Source: an uncultured Candidatus Melainabacteria bacterium (lineage in GTDB: Bacteria > Cyanobacteriota > Vampirovibrionia > Gastranaerophilales > Gastranaerophilaceae). From it: a DNA stretch of 64,000 bases. The position numbers and the translations under genes are program-made. Numbering within the stretch: position 1 is the first letter of the stretch; each line of letters opens with the position of its first letter. Shown here piece by piece: positions 52,190 through 60,903 of this stretch. The DNA lies in contig CAKUTX010000002.1 of assembly GCA_934692485.1 (NCBI GenBank), positions 1-64,000 on the forward strand, written 5' to 3'. The notes under the pieces were generated by a model. The model was not told the DNA's origin. It made no database searches and saw only the letters and a program-made list of their open reading frames with translations.

Positions 52190-53248
52190 TTATTGTACAA
52201 CTTTATGCAAACCGTGCGGTTTGTCAACATTTCTACCCATATGCAAAGCTATTTCTAATGCCAATAATTGGCATATTACTACGAGGCAGAAAGATTTTAC
52301 AATTTCACTTTCACATTTTATATCAATATTGAACTTCGGATTAATTTTATCATTTGAACAGCCAATAATTGCAAGTGGAGGATTATATTCTTCAATGATT
52401 TTGCTAAGATTTTTTATTGCTGTGTAATTTAGTTCATTTACAGAAATATGAATCATTGCTGGCTTGTTATTTAGTATCGCAACGTGGCCATGCATAAATT
52501 CTCCCAAAATATTTGAATAAACGTTGATATAAGATGTTTCTTTGATTTTTAACGAAGCTTCTTTGGCGATGGCATAAGAAATACCGTCAGCAGTAACAAC
52601 TATATTTTTATATTTGGATAAAAATTTAGCCATTTCTTTTATTTCAGAATGGAGATTATACGCAGCTTCAATATGGTTTGGTAAACTTTTTAATTCCTCT
52701 AAGTAATGAGAAATCTCAATTCCTTTATGAGCTGCATATTTCAGAACTAGTAAAGTACAACATAGCATTTGGGTTGTTAAAGATTTTGTTGCTGCAATGC
52801 TTTTTTCTTCACCAGCGCAGCAGTCAATTTTAAAATCGGATGCTTCCCAAATAGTCGACCCTTTTTTGTTTGTTATACAAAGTGTTCTCATTCCAAATTC
52901 TTTTGCCTTTTTTAAGGCAGAATTCGTATCAGACGTTTCTCCTGATTGAGTAATAAATACGTATAATATATCGCTGTCGTGAGGAATAGCTGCTTTTAGT
53001 AAAAATTCACTTGAGTATATTGCTCGTGCTTCTATTTTTGCAATATTTCCGAACAAATCTGCCGCAAATCTTGCGCAATGATATGAAGAACCACTTGCAA
53101 CAAGTATTATTTTTTGAATATCAACAGGAATATCAAAAAGAATGTAATTATTGTCATTTACGTGTGTACTTAAAAGATTTTTCAAAACCTCTGATTGTTC
53201 AAAAATCTCTGTCTCCATACTTGTTGTTTTGTGTGAATTAAATAGCAA
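52190..53248 (-). CDS. SIS-domain sugar-phosphate isomerase, GlmS isomerase half
   Basis: 352 residues equal to the isomerase half of glucosamine-6-phosphate synthase without the glutaminase domain. METEIFEQSEVLKNLL aligns with the linker start of GlmS. Two SIS domains follow: ILVASGSSYHCARFAADLFG, ITQSGETSDT and SIAATKSLTTQM, then KEASLKIKETSYIN and GEFMHGHVAIL. The C-terminus reads DKPHGLHKVVQ, replacing the usual DQPRNLAKSVTVE. It may work as a deaminase-type isomerase (like FrlB/AgaS) using ammonia. The TTG at 53248 follows GGAGG directly; the ATG at 53218 is the alternative start. Confidence 0.8.
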   Translation of the reverse strand: MLFNSHKTTSMETEIFEQSEVLKNLLSTHVNDNNYILFDIPVDIQKIILVASGSSYHCARFAADLFGNIAKIEARAIYSSEFLLKAAIPHDSDILYVFITQSGETSDTNSALKKAKEFGMRTLCITNKKGSTIWEASDFKIDCCAGEEKSIAATKSLTTQMLCCTLLVLKYAAHKGIEISHYLEELKSLPNHIEAAYNLHSEIKEMAKFLSKYKNIVVTADGISYAIAKEASLKIKETSYINVYSNILGEFMHGHVAILNNKPAMIHISVNELNYTAIKNLSKIIEEYNPPLAIIGCSNDKINPKFNIDIKCESEIVKSFCLVVICQLLALEIALHMGRNVDKPHGLHKVVQ

Positions 53249-53275
53249 AATTCCTCCTTGAATTTGTAGATTTAA

Positions 53276-53296
53276 GTCCTCCCGAGTGGGGAGGAC
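53276..53296 (-). other. Stable hairpin between gatB and the SIS gene
   Basis: GTCCTCCC and GGGAGGAC pair perfectly around a five-base loop. There is no T-run, so termination is doubtful. The hairpin sits between the gatB stop and the SIS gene start region. Confidence 0.4.
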
Positions 53297-53315
53297 GTTT
53301 TAATTTAAGATTTAA

Positions 53316-54758
53316 CTAACCTAAAATATCTCTCAAAATTTCATTTACAGCTTTAGGGTTAGCTCTACCCTTAGTTTCTTTCATTACTTGTCCGACAAAG
53401 AAGCCTAACAAATTGTTTTTACCGTTTTTGTATGCTTGAACTTCGTTTGGATGAGCATCTACTATTTTTTGAGCAATTTCTTTAATTGCACCGGTATCAG
53501 AAATTTGGCTCAAGCCTCTTTTTTCAACTATTTCAGAAGCTTTTGTTCCGTCTTTCATCATATCAATAATAATTTGTTTTCCAATATTATTTGAAATAGT
53601 ATTTTTTTCAATCAAAGCAATTAATTCTGCCAAATTTTCAGGAGTTAATTTTGTATCAGAAATTTCTTTCTTTTCTTCTTTTAAATATGCTGCAATTTCG
53701 CCCATAATGAAGTTTACTGCAATTTTTGGAGAAGCACCAAGTTCAAGAACTTTGTCAAAGAATAAAGCCAAGCCCATTTGTTCTACGATTACTGATGCAT
53801 CGTATTCGCTCAAGCCTAAACTCATATAACGTTCACGTTTTGCTTGAGGCAATTCTGGCATTTTATCTTTAATTTCTTGAACCCATTCTCTTGAAATTTT
53901 TAAAGGCATTAAATCCGGTTCAGGGAAATATCTGTAATCGTGAGCATCTTCTTTCCCTCTCATAGAACGAGTTTCACGAGAGTTGTCATCCCAAAGTCTT
54001 GTTTCTTGGACAACTTTGCCCCCTTCTTCAACAATTTCGATTTGTCTGTCAATTTCATATTCGATTGCTCTTTGCAATGCAGAGAAACTGTTTACGTTTT
54101 TGATTTCAGCACGAGTACCAAATTCTTTAGAACCTTTCGGCATAATAGAAATATTAGCATCACATCTCATAGAGCCTTCTTCTAAGTTTCCGTCGCAAAC
54201 TCCGATGTATCGAACAATATTTCTTAATTCTTCCATATAATTTCTTGCTTCTTCAGAGGATCTCATATCCGGTTCAGAAACAATTTCAAGAAGAGGTGTT
54301 CCGGCTCTGTTCAAATCTACCAATGAATAAGAAGAACCTGCTAACCCGTCTGCACCTGCGTGAACAAGTTTTCCAGCATCTTCTTCCAAGTGAGCTCTTG
54401 TGATACCGATTTTTTTACCTTTTACGTTCAAATAACCGTTTACGCAAATAGGTTCGTCATATTGAGAAATCTGATAACCTTTTGGAAGATCTGGGTAAAA
54501 ATATTGTTTTCTGTCAAATTTACATCTTTCAGGAATTTCACAATTTAGTGCAAGTCCAGTTAAAATCCCCATATTTACACATTCTTTGTTTAAAACTGGT
54601 AAAACTCCAGGCATACCTAATGTGATAGGGCTTGTTTCCGAATTTGGTTCTTTTCCGAATTCACATCCGTCTGGTGCAAAAATTTTAGACTTTGTTTTCA
54701 ACTGAGCGTGAACTTCAAGCCCAATAACTACTTCATATTTATCTCTTAAATCTTCCAT
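53316..54758 (-). CDS. gatB: Aspartyl/glutamyl-tRNA amidotransferase subunit B
   Basis: 480 residues, normal length. VIGLEVHAQLKTKSKIF, LGMPGVLPVLN, FDRKQYFYPDLPKGYQISQY, LEEDAGKLVH and GSMRCDANISI are typical. The GatB/YqeY C-terminal domain starts near 330. The enzyme converts misacylated Glu-tRNA-Gln and Asp-tRNA-Asn with GatA and GatC, not in this window. AAAGGAG precedes the ATG. It is the second gene of the folP-gatB run. Confidence 0.96.
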   Translation of the reverse strand: MEDLRDKYEVVIGLEVHAQLKTKSKIFAPDGCEFGKEPNSETSPITLGMPGVLPVLNKECVNMGILTGLALNCEIPERCKFDRKQYFYPDLPKGYQISQYDEPICVNGYLNVKGKKIGITRAHLEEDAGKLVHAGADGLAGSSYSLVDLNRAGTPLLEIVSEPDMRSSEEARNYMEELRNIVRYIGVCDGNLEEGSMRCDANISIMPKGSKEFGTRAEIKNVNSFSALQRAIEYEIDRQIEIVEEGGKVVQETRLWDDNSRETRSMRGKEDAHDYRYFPEPDLMPLKISREWVQEIKDKMPELPQAKRERYMSLGLSEYDASVIVEQMGLALFFDKVLELGASPKIAVNFIMGEIAAYLKEEKKEISDTKLTPENLAELIALIEKNTISNNIGKQIIIDMMKDGTKASEIVEKRGLSQISDTGAIKEIAQKIVDAHPNEVQAYKNGKNNLLGFFVGQVMKETKGRANPKAVNEILRDILG

Positions 54759-54871
54759 TTTGTTCTCCTTTTTGTAAGATGCTAGGGTAGTAAAGTCCTA
54801 ATGTATCAAGTTTTTCAAGCGGTAATTCGATGAAATTTCTTAGAAGTTTGTGCTCTAATAACCTAGTATCT

Positions 54872-56005
54872 TCATCCTACCACAAACATATCCATCAAAT
54901 CAATCAACTCACTATGCATTTTTACATTATGAACTCTTATATAGTCAACTTTTCTTTCAACCGCAAGAGTATTTAATGCTGTGGTAAAAATATCTTTAGT
55001 TAAATTGTCGGCATATTGCATATTTAGCAAACTTTTCCTAGATATTCCCAGCATAACAGGGCATTTGAGAGTATAAAGTTCTTCAATTCTGCGAATAATT
55101 TCGAAATTGTTTTCTCTGGATTTTCCAAACCCTATTCCGGGGTCCAGTATAATGTTTTCAATCCCTAAAGAATGAGCATAGTCAACTTTTTCTTTAAGTT
55201 TTAAAAATATTTCTTCCATTAAATCCGTATATTCAGGAGAATTTTGCATATTTTCAGGAGTGCCTTTTGAATGTTGGATAATTATCGGAACATTGTACTT
55301 GGCAATTATATTTGCCATATCTTTGTCGTATTCAAACCCTGAAACGTCATTTATAATATTGACTCCGTGTTTTATACATTCTTCTGCAACCTTTGCACTG
55401 CGAGTATCAACGCTAAGTGGGATTTTTCCTTTGGCAAAATCGATTATCGGAAGGAGTTTTTCAAGCTGTTCTTTTGGGGAAATCGCTTGAGAATAAGGCT
55501 TTGTGGATTCTGCTCCAATATCAATAATATCTGCACCATCTGAAATCATTTCGAGTAAATGAGCTTTAGCTTTGTCGAAATTATTATACAAACCTCCATC
55601 AGAAAAAGAGTTTGATGTAAGATTTAAAATTCCTACAAGTTTTGTTTTTTCTTTTTTATTTGTTAATTTGTTAGAAAGTTTTTCTCCTAATATTTTTAAG
55701 CCAAATGGCTGAAATTTTAATTTTTCTGCGACTTTTTTTATTTGAGAGACACTTCCTCCTAAAATGCAATCTGATTTTTCGATTTTTCCAGTGATAACTT
55801 CTCTGTGAGTAGCGCAATCAGCACCGACTGAAATGGCTGTTTGCTTTAAAATATTTGCCATTGCCGGTGTCAAAGAGTAGATTTTAATGTTTTTATAATT
55901 ATATTTGTCGGCGGCTTTTGCGGCATAAGATTTGTCAAATCCTATATTTAGGATTTCAGTTTCAATATCTGAATTTTTTAGTTCTCTTAAAATAAAATCG
56001 TGCAT
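54872..56005 (-). CDS. folP: Dihydropteroate synthase with N-terminal extension
   Basis: 377 residues. The TIM-barrel core starts near 122 with LVGILNLTSNSFSDGG and includes DIIDIGAESTKPYS, NIINDVSGFEYD, VPIIIQHSKGTPENMQ and DPGIGFGKSRENN. The family joins p-aminobenzoate to dihydropterin pyrophosphate for folate. Residues 1-120 form an extra domain (YSLTPAMANILKQTA, GADCATHREVITGKI) known from DHPS of several anaerobes and epsilon-proteobacteria. Initiation signals are weak. Confidence 0.93.
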   Translation of the reverse strand: MHDFILRELKNSDIETEILNIGFDKSYAAKAADKYNYKNIKIYSLTPAMANILKQTAISVGADCATHREVITGKIEKSDCILGGSVSQIKKVAEKLKFQPFGLKILGEKLSNKLTNKKEKTKLVGILNLTSNSFSDGGLYNNFDKAKAHLLEMISDGADIIDIGAESTKPYSQAISPKEQLEKLLPIIDFAKGKIPLSVDTRSAKVAEECIKHGVNIINDVSGFEYDKDMANIIAKYNVPIIIQHSKGTPENMQNSPEYTDLMEEIFLKLKEKVDYAHSLGIENIILDPGIGFGKSRENNFEIIRRIEELYTLKCPVMLGISRKSLLNMQYADNLTKDIFTTALNTLAVERKVDYIRVHNVKMHSELIDLMDMFVVG

Positions 56006-56049
56006 AGACTCAGCTTAGCACGATTTTGTATATTTAACAATATTTATGA

Positions 56050-56550
56050 TTAATCTTTTTTTGTTTGGCTTTCAATAGCTTCTGTTGCAACTTTTCCAAT
56101 ATCGGAAAGTCCGGAAATTAATGTAACAAAACCAAATCCGTATCCTAAAGCTCCAGCACCAAATTTAAACATTGTACTGTTAACGAGAGGTTTTATAGCT
56201 CGCCAATTTTGGAATTTTGTGCCCCAGCCAATCACAGCATTTTTTGCCCATTTCGCATTTTCAACAACTTTAGCCCAAAGACCTTTTGTTTCTTTTGCTA
56301 CAGTTGAAGCTGTTTTTGTTGCGTTTGTAATATTTTTCATTCTAGAAGTGGCATCAAACATACTTAAACCTGACTTTGCGGCTTTGGTTCTTGCAGCAGC
56401 AGTCGTCGCTGCAACAGCTCCACCACCAGTAACAACTTTTTTTTCTGTTTCTTTTTCTTTTTCAGAACGTTGTCTTTGGCGTATCACAATACGTCCATTT
56501 CTTGCAGTTTTGGATGTGAAGGTTAAATTGTTGTTAACTGAAATAACCAT
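56050..56550 (-). CDS. Lineage-specific membrane-associated protein (distal of pair)
   Basis: 166 residues. The N-terminus NNNLTFTSKTARNGRIVIRQ is followed by a Lys/Glu-rich run (SEKEKETEKK), an Ala/Gly-rich stretch (VTGGGAVAATTAAARTKAA) and a basic helix. A hydrophobic segment at about 129-148 (FGAGALGYGFGFVTLISGL) may enter the membrane. No family recognised. Its ATG overlaps the stop of the gene upstream by one base, so the two are co-translated. Confidence 0.65.
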   Translation of the reverse strand: MVISVNNNLTFTSKTARNGRIVIRQRQRSEKEKETEKKVVTGGGAVAATTAAARTKAAKSGLSMFDATSRMKNITNATKTASTVAKETKGLWAKVVENAKWAKNAVIGWGTKFQNWRAIKPLVNSTMFKFGAGALGYGFGFVTLISGLSDIGKVATEAIESQTKKD

Positions 56551-57227
56551 TATTCTTTTCCTTTTTCATCCTGTTCTTTTAGCGCTGTTACGCCAGATGC
56601 AATACCTCCAGATACTCCGACAGTGTTTACAGTAGCTTTTTCATAAGTTTCCTTCTTTATGCTACTAAGTTTTTTGTATACAAATTTTACACCGTCTTTA
56701 ACTTTGTTATAGCCTGTTGAAATTCCTTTTCCAATTGCTTTGAAAAATTTGATAACAGGTCCCATAACTTTGCCTTTTTCCCATTTATTAATTTTTTCAA
56801 CTGGTTTTTTGTAAGCATCTGATTTCAAGAATTCTTCTTTTACTGCTTTTGTGGCTTTTGACAAGAATTCTTGCGTGTTTATGAGTTGTTTTTTTATGCT
56901 TTGCATTGTATTTGTTTTTCCAAGTTTAGCAAAAGCTTGGATTGATTTTTTTGTTCCCCATCCGGTTGCCATACCGCCTAACAAACCTGTAGTTAAGATG
57001 GCTCCGCCTTTTAAAAAGGTTTTTACAGGTTTTGGAGTATTAAAATCTTTGCTATTTGATAAGTTTTCAAAATCTTCTTTTTGTTCTTCTAATTCTGATT
57101 TTGCTTTTTCATACGCATCTTCATTATCAAAAACATCATCTTCGAAATCAGAAGGAACTTCTTTCTTTTGTAATCTTCCAAAAGCCAAGTTGTAGCTATT
57201 TTGAATTTTAGGTTGAATTGTTAACAT
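56550..57227 (-). CDS. Lineage-specific membrane-associated protein (proximal of pair)
   Basis: 225 residues. It starts MLTIQPKIQNSYNLAFGRLQ, a short N-terminal stretch resembling that of its partner (NL.F.). An acidic coiled segment follows at about 25-60, then a Gly-rich hydrophobic region at 69-88 (FLKGGAILTTGLLGGMATGW), a basic helical middle (KKPVEKINKWEKGKVMGPVI) and a hydrophobic C-terminal part (VGVSGGIASGVTALKEQ). No known family. Probably works with the co-translated partner at the membrane; function unknown. Confidence 0.65.
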   Translation of the reverse strand: MLTIQPKIQNSYNLAFGRLQKKEVPSDFEDDVFDNEDAYEKAKSELEEQKEDFENLSNSKDFNTPKPVKTFLKGGAILTTGLLGGMATGWGTKKSIQAFAKLGKTNTMQSIKKQLINTQEFLSKATKAVKEEFLKSDAYKKPVEKINKWEKGKVMGPVIKFFKAIGKGISTGYNKVKDGVKFVYKKLSSIKKETYEKATVNTVGVSGGIASGVTALKEQDEKGKE

Positions 57228-57337
57228 ATTTTCTCCAATAATTTCACGATAGATAAAGCATGAAAAGATTTTTTGTTGCTACTTTATTAATAATTTGTTA
57301 CAAAGACATATCCGATTAAATTATTACACACAAGGGA

Positions 57338-58264
57338 CTATTTGTAAATATATCTACTTCCTTGGTGAGAATTTCTTTTGATGAATTCTCTATCAATTTT
57401 GTTAAGACAATCGAATTTTTTTGAAAGCCATTGTGGAGCGATAAGTTCAGAGCTCAATCCGTTACCCGCCAGTCTGTGAATAGTAGTTGTTTTAGGCAAA
57501 TATTCCAAAAAATCACAAACTGTTTGAACATATTCATCTTCGTCCATAAAGCTTATTTCTCCGTTTTTGTACATTTGCGCAAGTTTAGTTCCTTCAAGCG
57601 CGCATAACATATGGATTTTTACCCCATCAATATTTAATTCTGCCAGTTTTTGTGCGGATTTCATAATCTCATCGTGAGTTTCCCACATCCCAAAAATTAT
57701 GTGAACACATACATTTATACCTGCTTCTTTTGTTTTTTCATAGGCTTTTAAAAAACAGTCAAAATTATGTCCTCTATTGATTTTTTCAAGAGTCTTGTCA
57801 TGAATACTTTGCAATCCGTATTCAATCCAAGTATAATAATCATCTTTGAAAGATGAAATAAGTTTAATCTTTTCGTCATCGACGCAATCAGGTCGCGTAC
57901 CAATAGAAATTCCAACAATATCAGGATGATTTAGTGCAGAATTATATATTTTTTCTAACTCATTAACAGGTTTATATGTGTTAGAAAAAGCTTGAAAATA
58001 CGACATAAATTTCTGAGCTTTAAATCTGTTTTTCAGTGTTTCAGCTCCAATTTTCACCTGTTCTTCAATTGGTAATAATTTGGAATGAGCTTGAGAAAAG
58101 CTTCCGCCATCGTCACAAAAAATGCAACCACCAGTAGAAATTTTTCCATCTCTGTTCGGACACGAAAAACCGGCATCAAGAGTTATTTTATAAACTTTAG
58201 CTCCAAATTTATTTTTTAAATGTGCGCTATACTGATTATAGCGTTTATCCGTGTTATTGAACAA
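57338..58264 (-). CDS. Radical SAM protein, YhcC family (TIGR01212)
   Basis: 308 residues. The N-terminus FGAKVYKITLDAGFSCPNRD is followed by GKISTGGCIFCDDGGSF, which carries the cluster cysteines in the long-spaced form typical of YhcC/TIGR01212. YFQAFSNTYKPV, ISIGTRPDCVDDE and EYGLQSIHDKTLEKINRGH are typical later motifs. The reaction in vivo is unknown. Start is a TTG at 58264 with AGGA six bases upstream. Confidence 0.9.
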   Translation of the reverse strand: MFNNTDKRYNQYSAHLKNKFGAKVYKITLDAGFSCPNRDGKISTGGCIFCDDGGSFSQAHSKLLPIEEQVKIGAETLKNRFKAQKFMSYFQAFSNTYKPVNELEKIYNSALNHPDIVGISIGTRPDCVDDEKIKLISSFKDDYYTWIEYGLQSIHDKTLEKINRGHNFDCFLKAYEKTKEAGINVCVHIIFGMWETHDEIMKSAQKLAELNIDGVKIHMLCALEGTKLAQMYKNGEISFMDEDEYVQTVCDFLEYLPKTTTIHRLAGNGLSSELIAPQWLSKKFDCLNKIDREFIKRNSHQGSRYIYK

Positions 58265-58299
58265 AATTTATCCTCATTTCAAGCGCTAAAAACGTATAA

Positions 58300-58318
58300 G
58301 GCGAGGTAGAGCCTCGCC
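58300..58318 (-). terminator. Hairpin after the 56-residue zinc-ribbon gene
   Basis: GGCGAGG and CCTCGCC pair around a short loop; TTTTT follows after seven bases on the minus strand. Likely a weak terminator. Confidence 0.45.
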
Positions 58319-58343
58319 ATACAAGTATTGTAATTGAAGTATA

Positions 58344-58514
58344 CTATTTTTCTTCTTCATTATTATCGTAAATTGGATAAACATAGTGTTCGCCACAGTT
58401 TGGACAAACCACTTCTTGTTGTTTTCCATCTTCAAGTTTTGCTACTTCAAACAGTGTTTTACATCCTGATTGAACACATCTGATAGCCCAGCTCGGTCTG
58501 ATTAATCTAGCCAT
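58344..58514 (-). CDS. Small zinc-ribbon protein (56 residues)
   Basis: Begins MARLIRPSWAIRCVQSGCKT and has CPNCGEHYVYPIY with an acidic end. Two Cys pairs (CVQSGC, CPNC) fit one zinc site. AAAGGA upstream of the ATG supports the start. Function unknown; short zinc ribbons of this sort often bind nucleic acid or other proteins. Confidence 0.75.
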   Translation of the reverse strand: MARLIRPSWAIRCVQSGCKTLFEVAKLEDGKQQEVVCPNCGEHYVYPIYDNNEEEK

Positions 58515-58644
58515 AATATTTTCCTTTCCTACTACAAGATTATTTTATCATTCTAAGATACTTTATGCAAGTCGTAAATATTAAATGAAAGAGTAATAAT
58601 AAATTTTTAAAACTGAGATAGAATTTATTTTGAAAGGAATTAAT

Positions 58645-58947
58645 ATGAAACAATCATTAATATTTTTATCAATATTCATAATTACTCTTATTGCTTTGTT
58701 TGACATAAAAGAAAGATTTGCGGAGCTAGACGAGGTTGCTGCAAATACTCCTGCTCAAATAGAAATGAAACAAATGATAAACAAACAGGATGAACAAATG
58801 AAGAATAACATTCCTGACTTTAAAAATTATGCAGAAAAAGATGCTCAGACAATTCAAGAAAAAATGAATTCCGGACGATACGATAGACAAAATCAACTTA
58901 ATAATGTCGACAAACGCAGAAATACAATTAACAATAAGCAGCAATAA
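58645..58947 (+). CDS. Small protein with N-terminal membrane anchor or signal
   Basis: 100 residues from the ATG at 58645 (GAAAGGA six bases upstream). A hydrophobic stretch at 4-20 (SLIFLSIFIITLIALFDI) is followed by a polar, Gln/Asn/Lys-rich helical part (EMKQMINKQDEQMKNNIPDF) ending in NKQQ. Probably anchored in the inner membrane with the chain outside. No family recognised. Convergent with the gene at 58955. Confidence 0.6.
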   Translation: MKQSLIFLSIFIITLIALFDIKERFAELDEVAANTPAQIEMKQMINKQDEQMKNNIPDFKNYAEKDAQTIQEKMNSGRYDRQNQLNNVDKRRNTINNKQQ

Positions 58948-58954
58948 AAATTTT

Positions 58955-59752
58955 TTAAATTCCAAAAATCATATCGCCGTAGAAAGGTTCTGAGTTATCT
59001 TTCCCTTTCGGTTTTTCAGGAATAGTTCTCTCAAATCTCAAAGCGCCGCCGTTATCTTCTTCAAATTTTTTATCAATAGGTCTTATTGCTTTTGGGAAAA
59101 ATCTTAGCATTATATTCTGAGAAGCTGATGGCGCAACAACAGTTTTGGAATATAATTTGATTTTTTCAAGTTCGGCATTTGCTTGAGCATAATTTTTTGC
59201 AGCAAAAACATTATCATTTGCCCCAAGTTTGGCTGAATAACTGTTACTCCACATCACAAGTTCGTTTACTGTATCGAGTAATACAATATTTGTTTCAAGC
59301 CTGTACGGATATGAGATGTCAAACGCTGATGATATATTTAAAACTTCCCAAACACTTCTTTTCAATGAATTTTTGTTTGTTACGACATTTCCAGATACAA
59401 TAAGTACTGATTTGCAATTGAAACTATCCCCTATTTTTTTTATTGCAGTGTAGTCAAGTTTGTTTGTGTTTTTATATTTTTGCAAAACAGTGTTTACAGT
59501 TTGGTTTAACTCTTGGTTTTGTCCTAATTTAGCTCTTACTTCGTACAAATTAGGAGATTTTATTTTCCCGTCCGATGAATTGAAATTCTGAATTATGTCA
59601 TTGGAAATTATTTCAGAAACTTCGTTAAAGCCATAATAATTTTCTTTTTGATTAAAAATATCAGAAGGCAAAACGAGTACGTCAAACGTAATTGCTTGAG
59701 CAATGTTTGACAACATTGATATTATCAATATAAATCTGACAAGAAATTTCAT
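58955..59752 (-). CDS. Exported hypothetical protein
   Basis: 265 residues with a signal peptide (1-19, ending IAQA). The mature part looks alpha/beta: ITFDVLVLPSDIFN, a helix around EVSEIISNDIIQNFN, CKSVLIVSGNVVTNKNSL, then LETNIVLLDTVNELVMWSNS. This layout is reminiscent of periplasmic proteins that build TolB-like or GNA1162-like N-terminal folds, but no firm match is claimed. The last 50 residues are charged and Pro-rich. Monocistronic. Confidence 0.65.
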   Translation of the reverse strand: MKFLVRFILIISMLSNIAQAITFDVLVLPSDIFNQKENYYGFNEVSEIISNDIIQNFNSSDGKIKSPNLYEVRAKLGQNQELNQTVNTVLQKYKNTNKLDYTAIKKIGDSFNCKSVLIVSGNVVTNKNSLKRSVWEVLNISSAFDISYPYRLETNIVLLDTVNELVMWSNSYSAKLGANDNVFAAKNYAQANAELEKIKLYSKTVVAPSASQNIMLRFFPKAIRPIDKKFEEDNGGALRFERTIPEKPKGKDNSEPFYGDMIFGI

Positions 59753-59840
59753 AATATAATTATATCATAACAGATTTTTTTACCAATATCTCATATGATT
59801 AGAGGATTGAAAAAATAAAAATATATAATAAAATCGCGGT

Positions 59841-60224
59841 ATGAATTACGAAGAAATGATAAAATTGGCAGCGAAAGTCTCAGAAAATGCTTACGTTCCT
59901 TATTCAAAATTTCCGGTTGGCGCTTGTGTACTTGCAGAAAGTGGTCAGGTTTATACCGGATGTAATTTTGAGAATTCAAGTTTTGGTATGACAATTTGTG
60001 CCGAGCGTAACGCAATTGGAACGGCTATTGCCAATGGCGAAAAAAAAATTAAAGCAGTTGCAATATATTCCCCAAAAATGAAATATTGTGTTCCATGTGG
60101 CGCTTGCAGACAGGTTATGAGTGAATTTGTTTCGTCAGATGGCTTAGATATTATTTTGGAAACAGATGACGGAATTGTAGTGAAAACACTCAAAGAAATG
60201 TTGCCAGATAGTTTTGAATTATAG
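59841..60224 (+). CDS. cdd: Cytidine deaminase
   Basis: A 127-residue tetrameric-type zinc enzyme deaminating cytidine and deoxycytidine. N-terminal YVPYSKFPVGACVL, catalytic CAERNAIG (Cys and Glu) and PCGACRQVMSEF (two Cys ligands) are intact. TATAAT ends 11 bases before the ATG, so the leader is a few bases at most. Followed after three bases by a small zinc-ribbon gene. Confidence 0.95.
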   Translation: MNYEEMIKLAAKVSENAYVPYSKFPVGACVLAESGQVYTGCNFENSSFGMTICAERNAIGTAIANGEKKIKAVAIYSPKMKYCVPCGACRQVMSEFVSSDGLDIILETDDGIVVKTLKEMLPDSFEL

Positions 60225-60227
60225 ATT

Positions 60228-60443
60228 ATGTATTTGTTTGAACTTATAACAAAATATATAAAGGGTAAAAAGTATAAAAAAGTGACAGACTATGACCCTT
60301 TTGCGAAAGATGAGGAAAATTCGGACGAATGTGAACATGTTTTTCTCCCAATAGATAGTACAGGAGAAGTTCTGGCATGTTCAAAATGCGGATTTGTTGT
60401 AAGACGTGATGAGTTGAAAGATGTAAATATATTCAAGAGATAA
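60228..60443 (+). CDS. Small zinc-ribbon protein (71 residues)
   Basis: Polar protein with a C-terminal ribbon, ECEHVFLPIDSTGEVLACSKCGF, whose Cys-x-His and CSKC pair suggest one zinc site. Lys-rich N-terminus (YIKGKKYKKV). It starts three bases after cdd, so it is probably co-transcribed. Function unknown. Confidence 0.65.
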   Translation: MYLFELITKYIKGKKYKKVTDYDPFAKDEENSDECEHVFLPIDSTGEVLACSKCGFVVRRDELKDVNIFKR

Positions 60444-60444
60444 A

Positions 60445-60473
60445 TTGAATTATGTGCGAATATATGTTATACT
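60445..60473 (+). promoter_or_regulatory. Promoter of hicBA
   Basis: TTGAAT (60445-60450), 17 bases, TATACT (60468-60473), with start expected about ten bases before the hicB ATG. Confidence 0.65.
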
Positions 60474-60489
60474 GACAGTAGAGGTAAAA

Positions 60490-60678
60490 ATGAAATTTGA
60501 CGTAATTTTGCATAAAGAAAATAATGGTTATTGGGCTGAAGTACCAGCATTAAAAGGGTGCTATACTCAAGGTGAAACTATTGAAGAAATAAAAAATAAT
60601 GTGAAAGAGGCAATTACTGCGTGGTTGTCTGTTGATTTGTCAGATACAGATGACGAGATTATTTCGGTAGCTTTATGA
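60490..60678 (+). CDS. hicB: HicB-family antitoxin (short)
   Basis: 62 residues from the ATG at 60490 with GAGG upstream. The HicB fold reads FDVILHKENNGYWAEVPALK, GCYTQGETIEEIKNNVKEAI. It lacks the C-terminal DNA-binding HTH or RHH domain of longer HicB proteins. It precedes hicA and overlaps it by four bases, the common antitoxin-first order. Confidence 0.88.
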   Translation: MKFDVILHKENNGYWAEVPALKGCYTQGETIEEIKNNVKEAITAWLSVDLSDTDDEIISVAL

Positions 60679-60893
60679 AAAACATCTCTGGCAAAAAGCT
60701 GTGTAAGATATTAGAAGAAAACGGTTGGGAATTGGTAAGAATTGCAGGCTCACATCATGTGTTTGCAAAGCAAGGCGAAACCGCAAAGATTGTTGTCCCA
60801 GTGCATGCAAATAAAGAGATTAAAACAGGTTTGTTAAAAGCTATTTTGAAAACAGTAGGTTTGTTATCTCTATATTTTATGTTAATTTCATAG
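60675..60893 (+). CDS. hicA: HicA-family mRNA interferase toxin
   Basis: 72 residues. The dsRBD-like fold KLCKILEENGWELVRIAGSH has the catalytic histidine in GSHHVF. VVPVHANKEIKTGLLKAILK matches the family C-terminus (usually GTLRxILRQ). The final LLSLYFMLIS is an atypical hydrophobic tail. Toxin-antitoxin pair with hicB. Confidence 0.88.
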   Translation: MKNISGKKLCKILEENGWELVRIAGSHHVFAKQGETAKIVVPVHANKEIKTGLLKAILKTVGLLSLYFMLIS

Positions 60894-60903
60894 CTAGCAA
60901 TAA

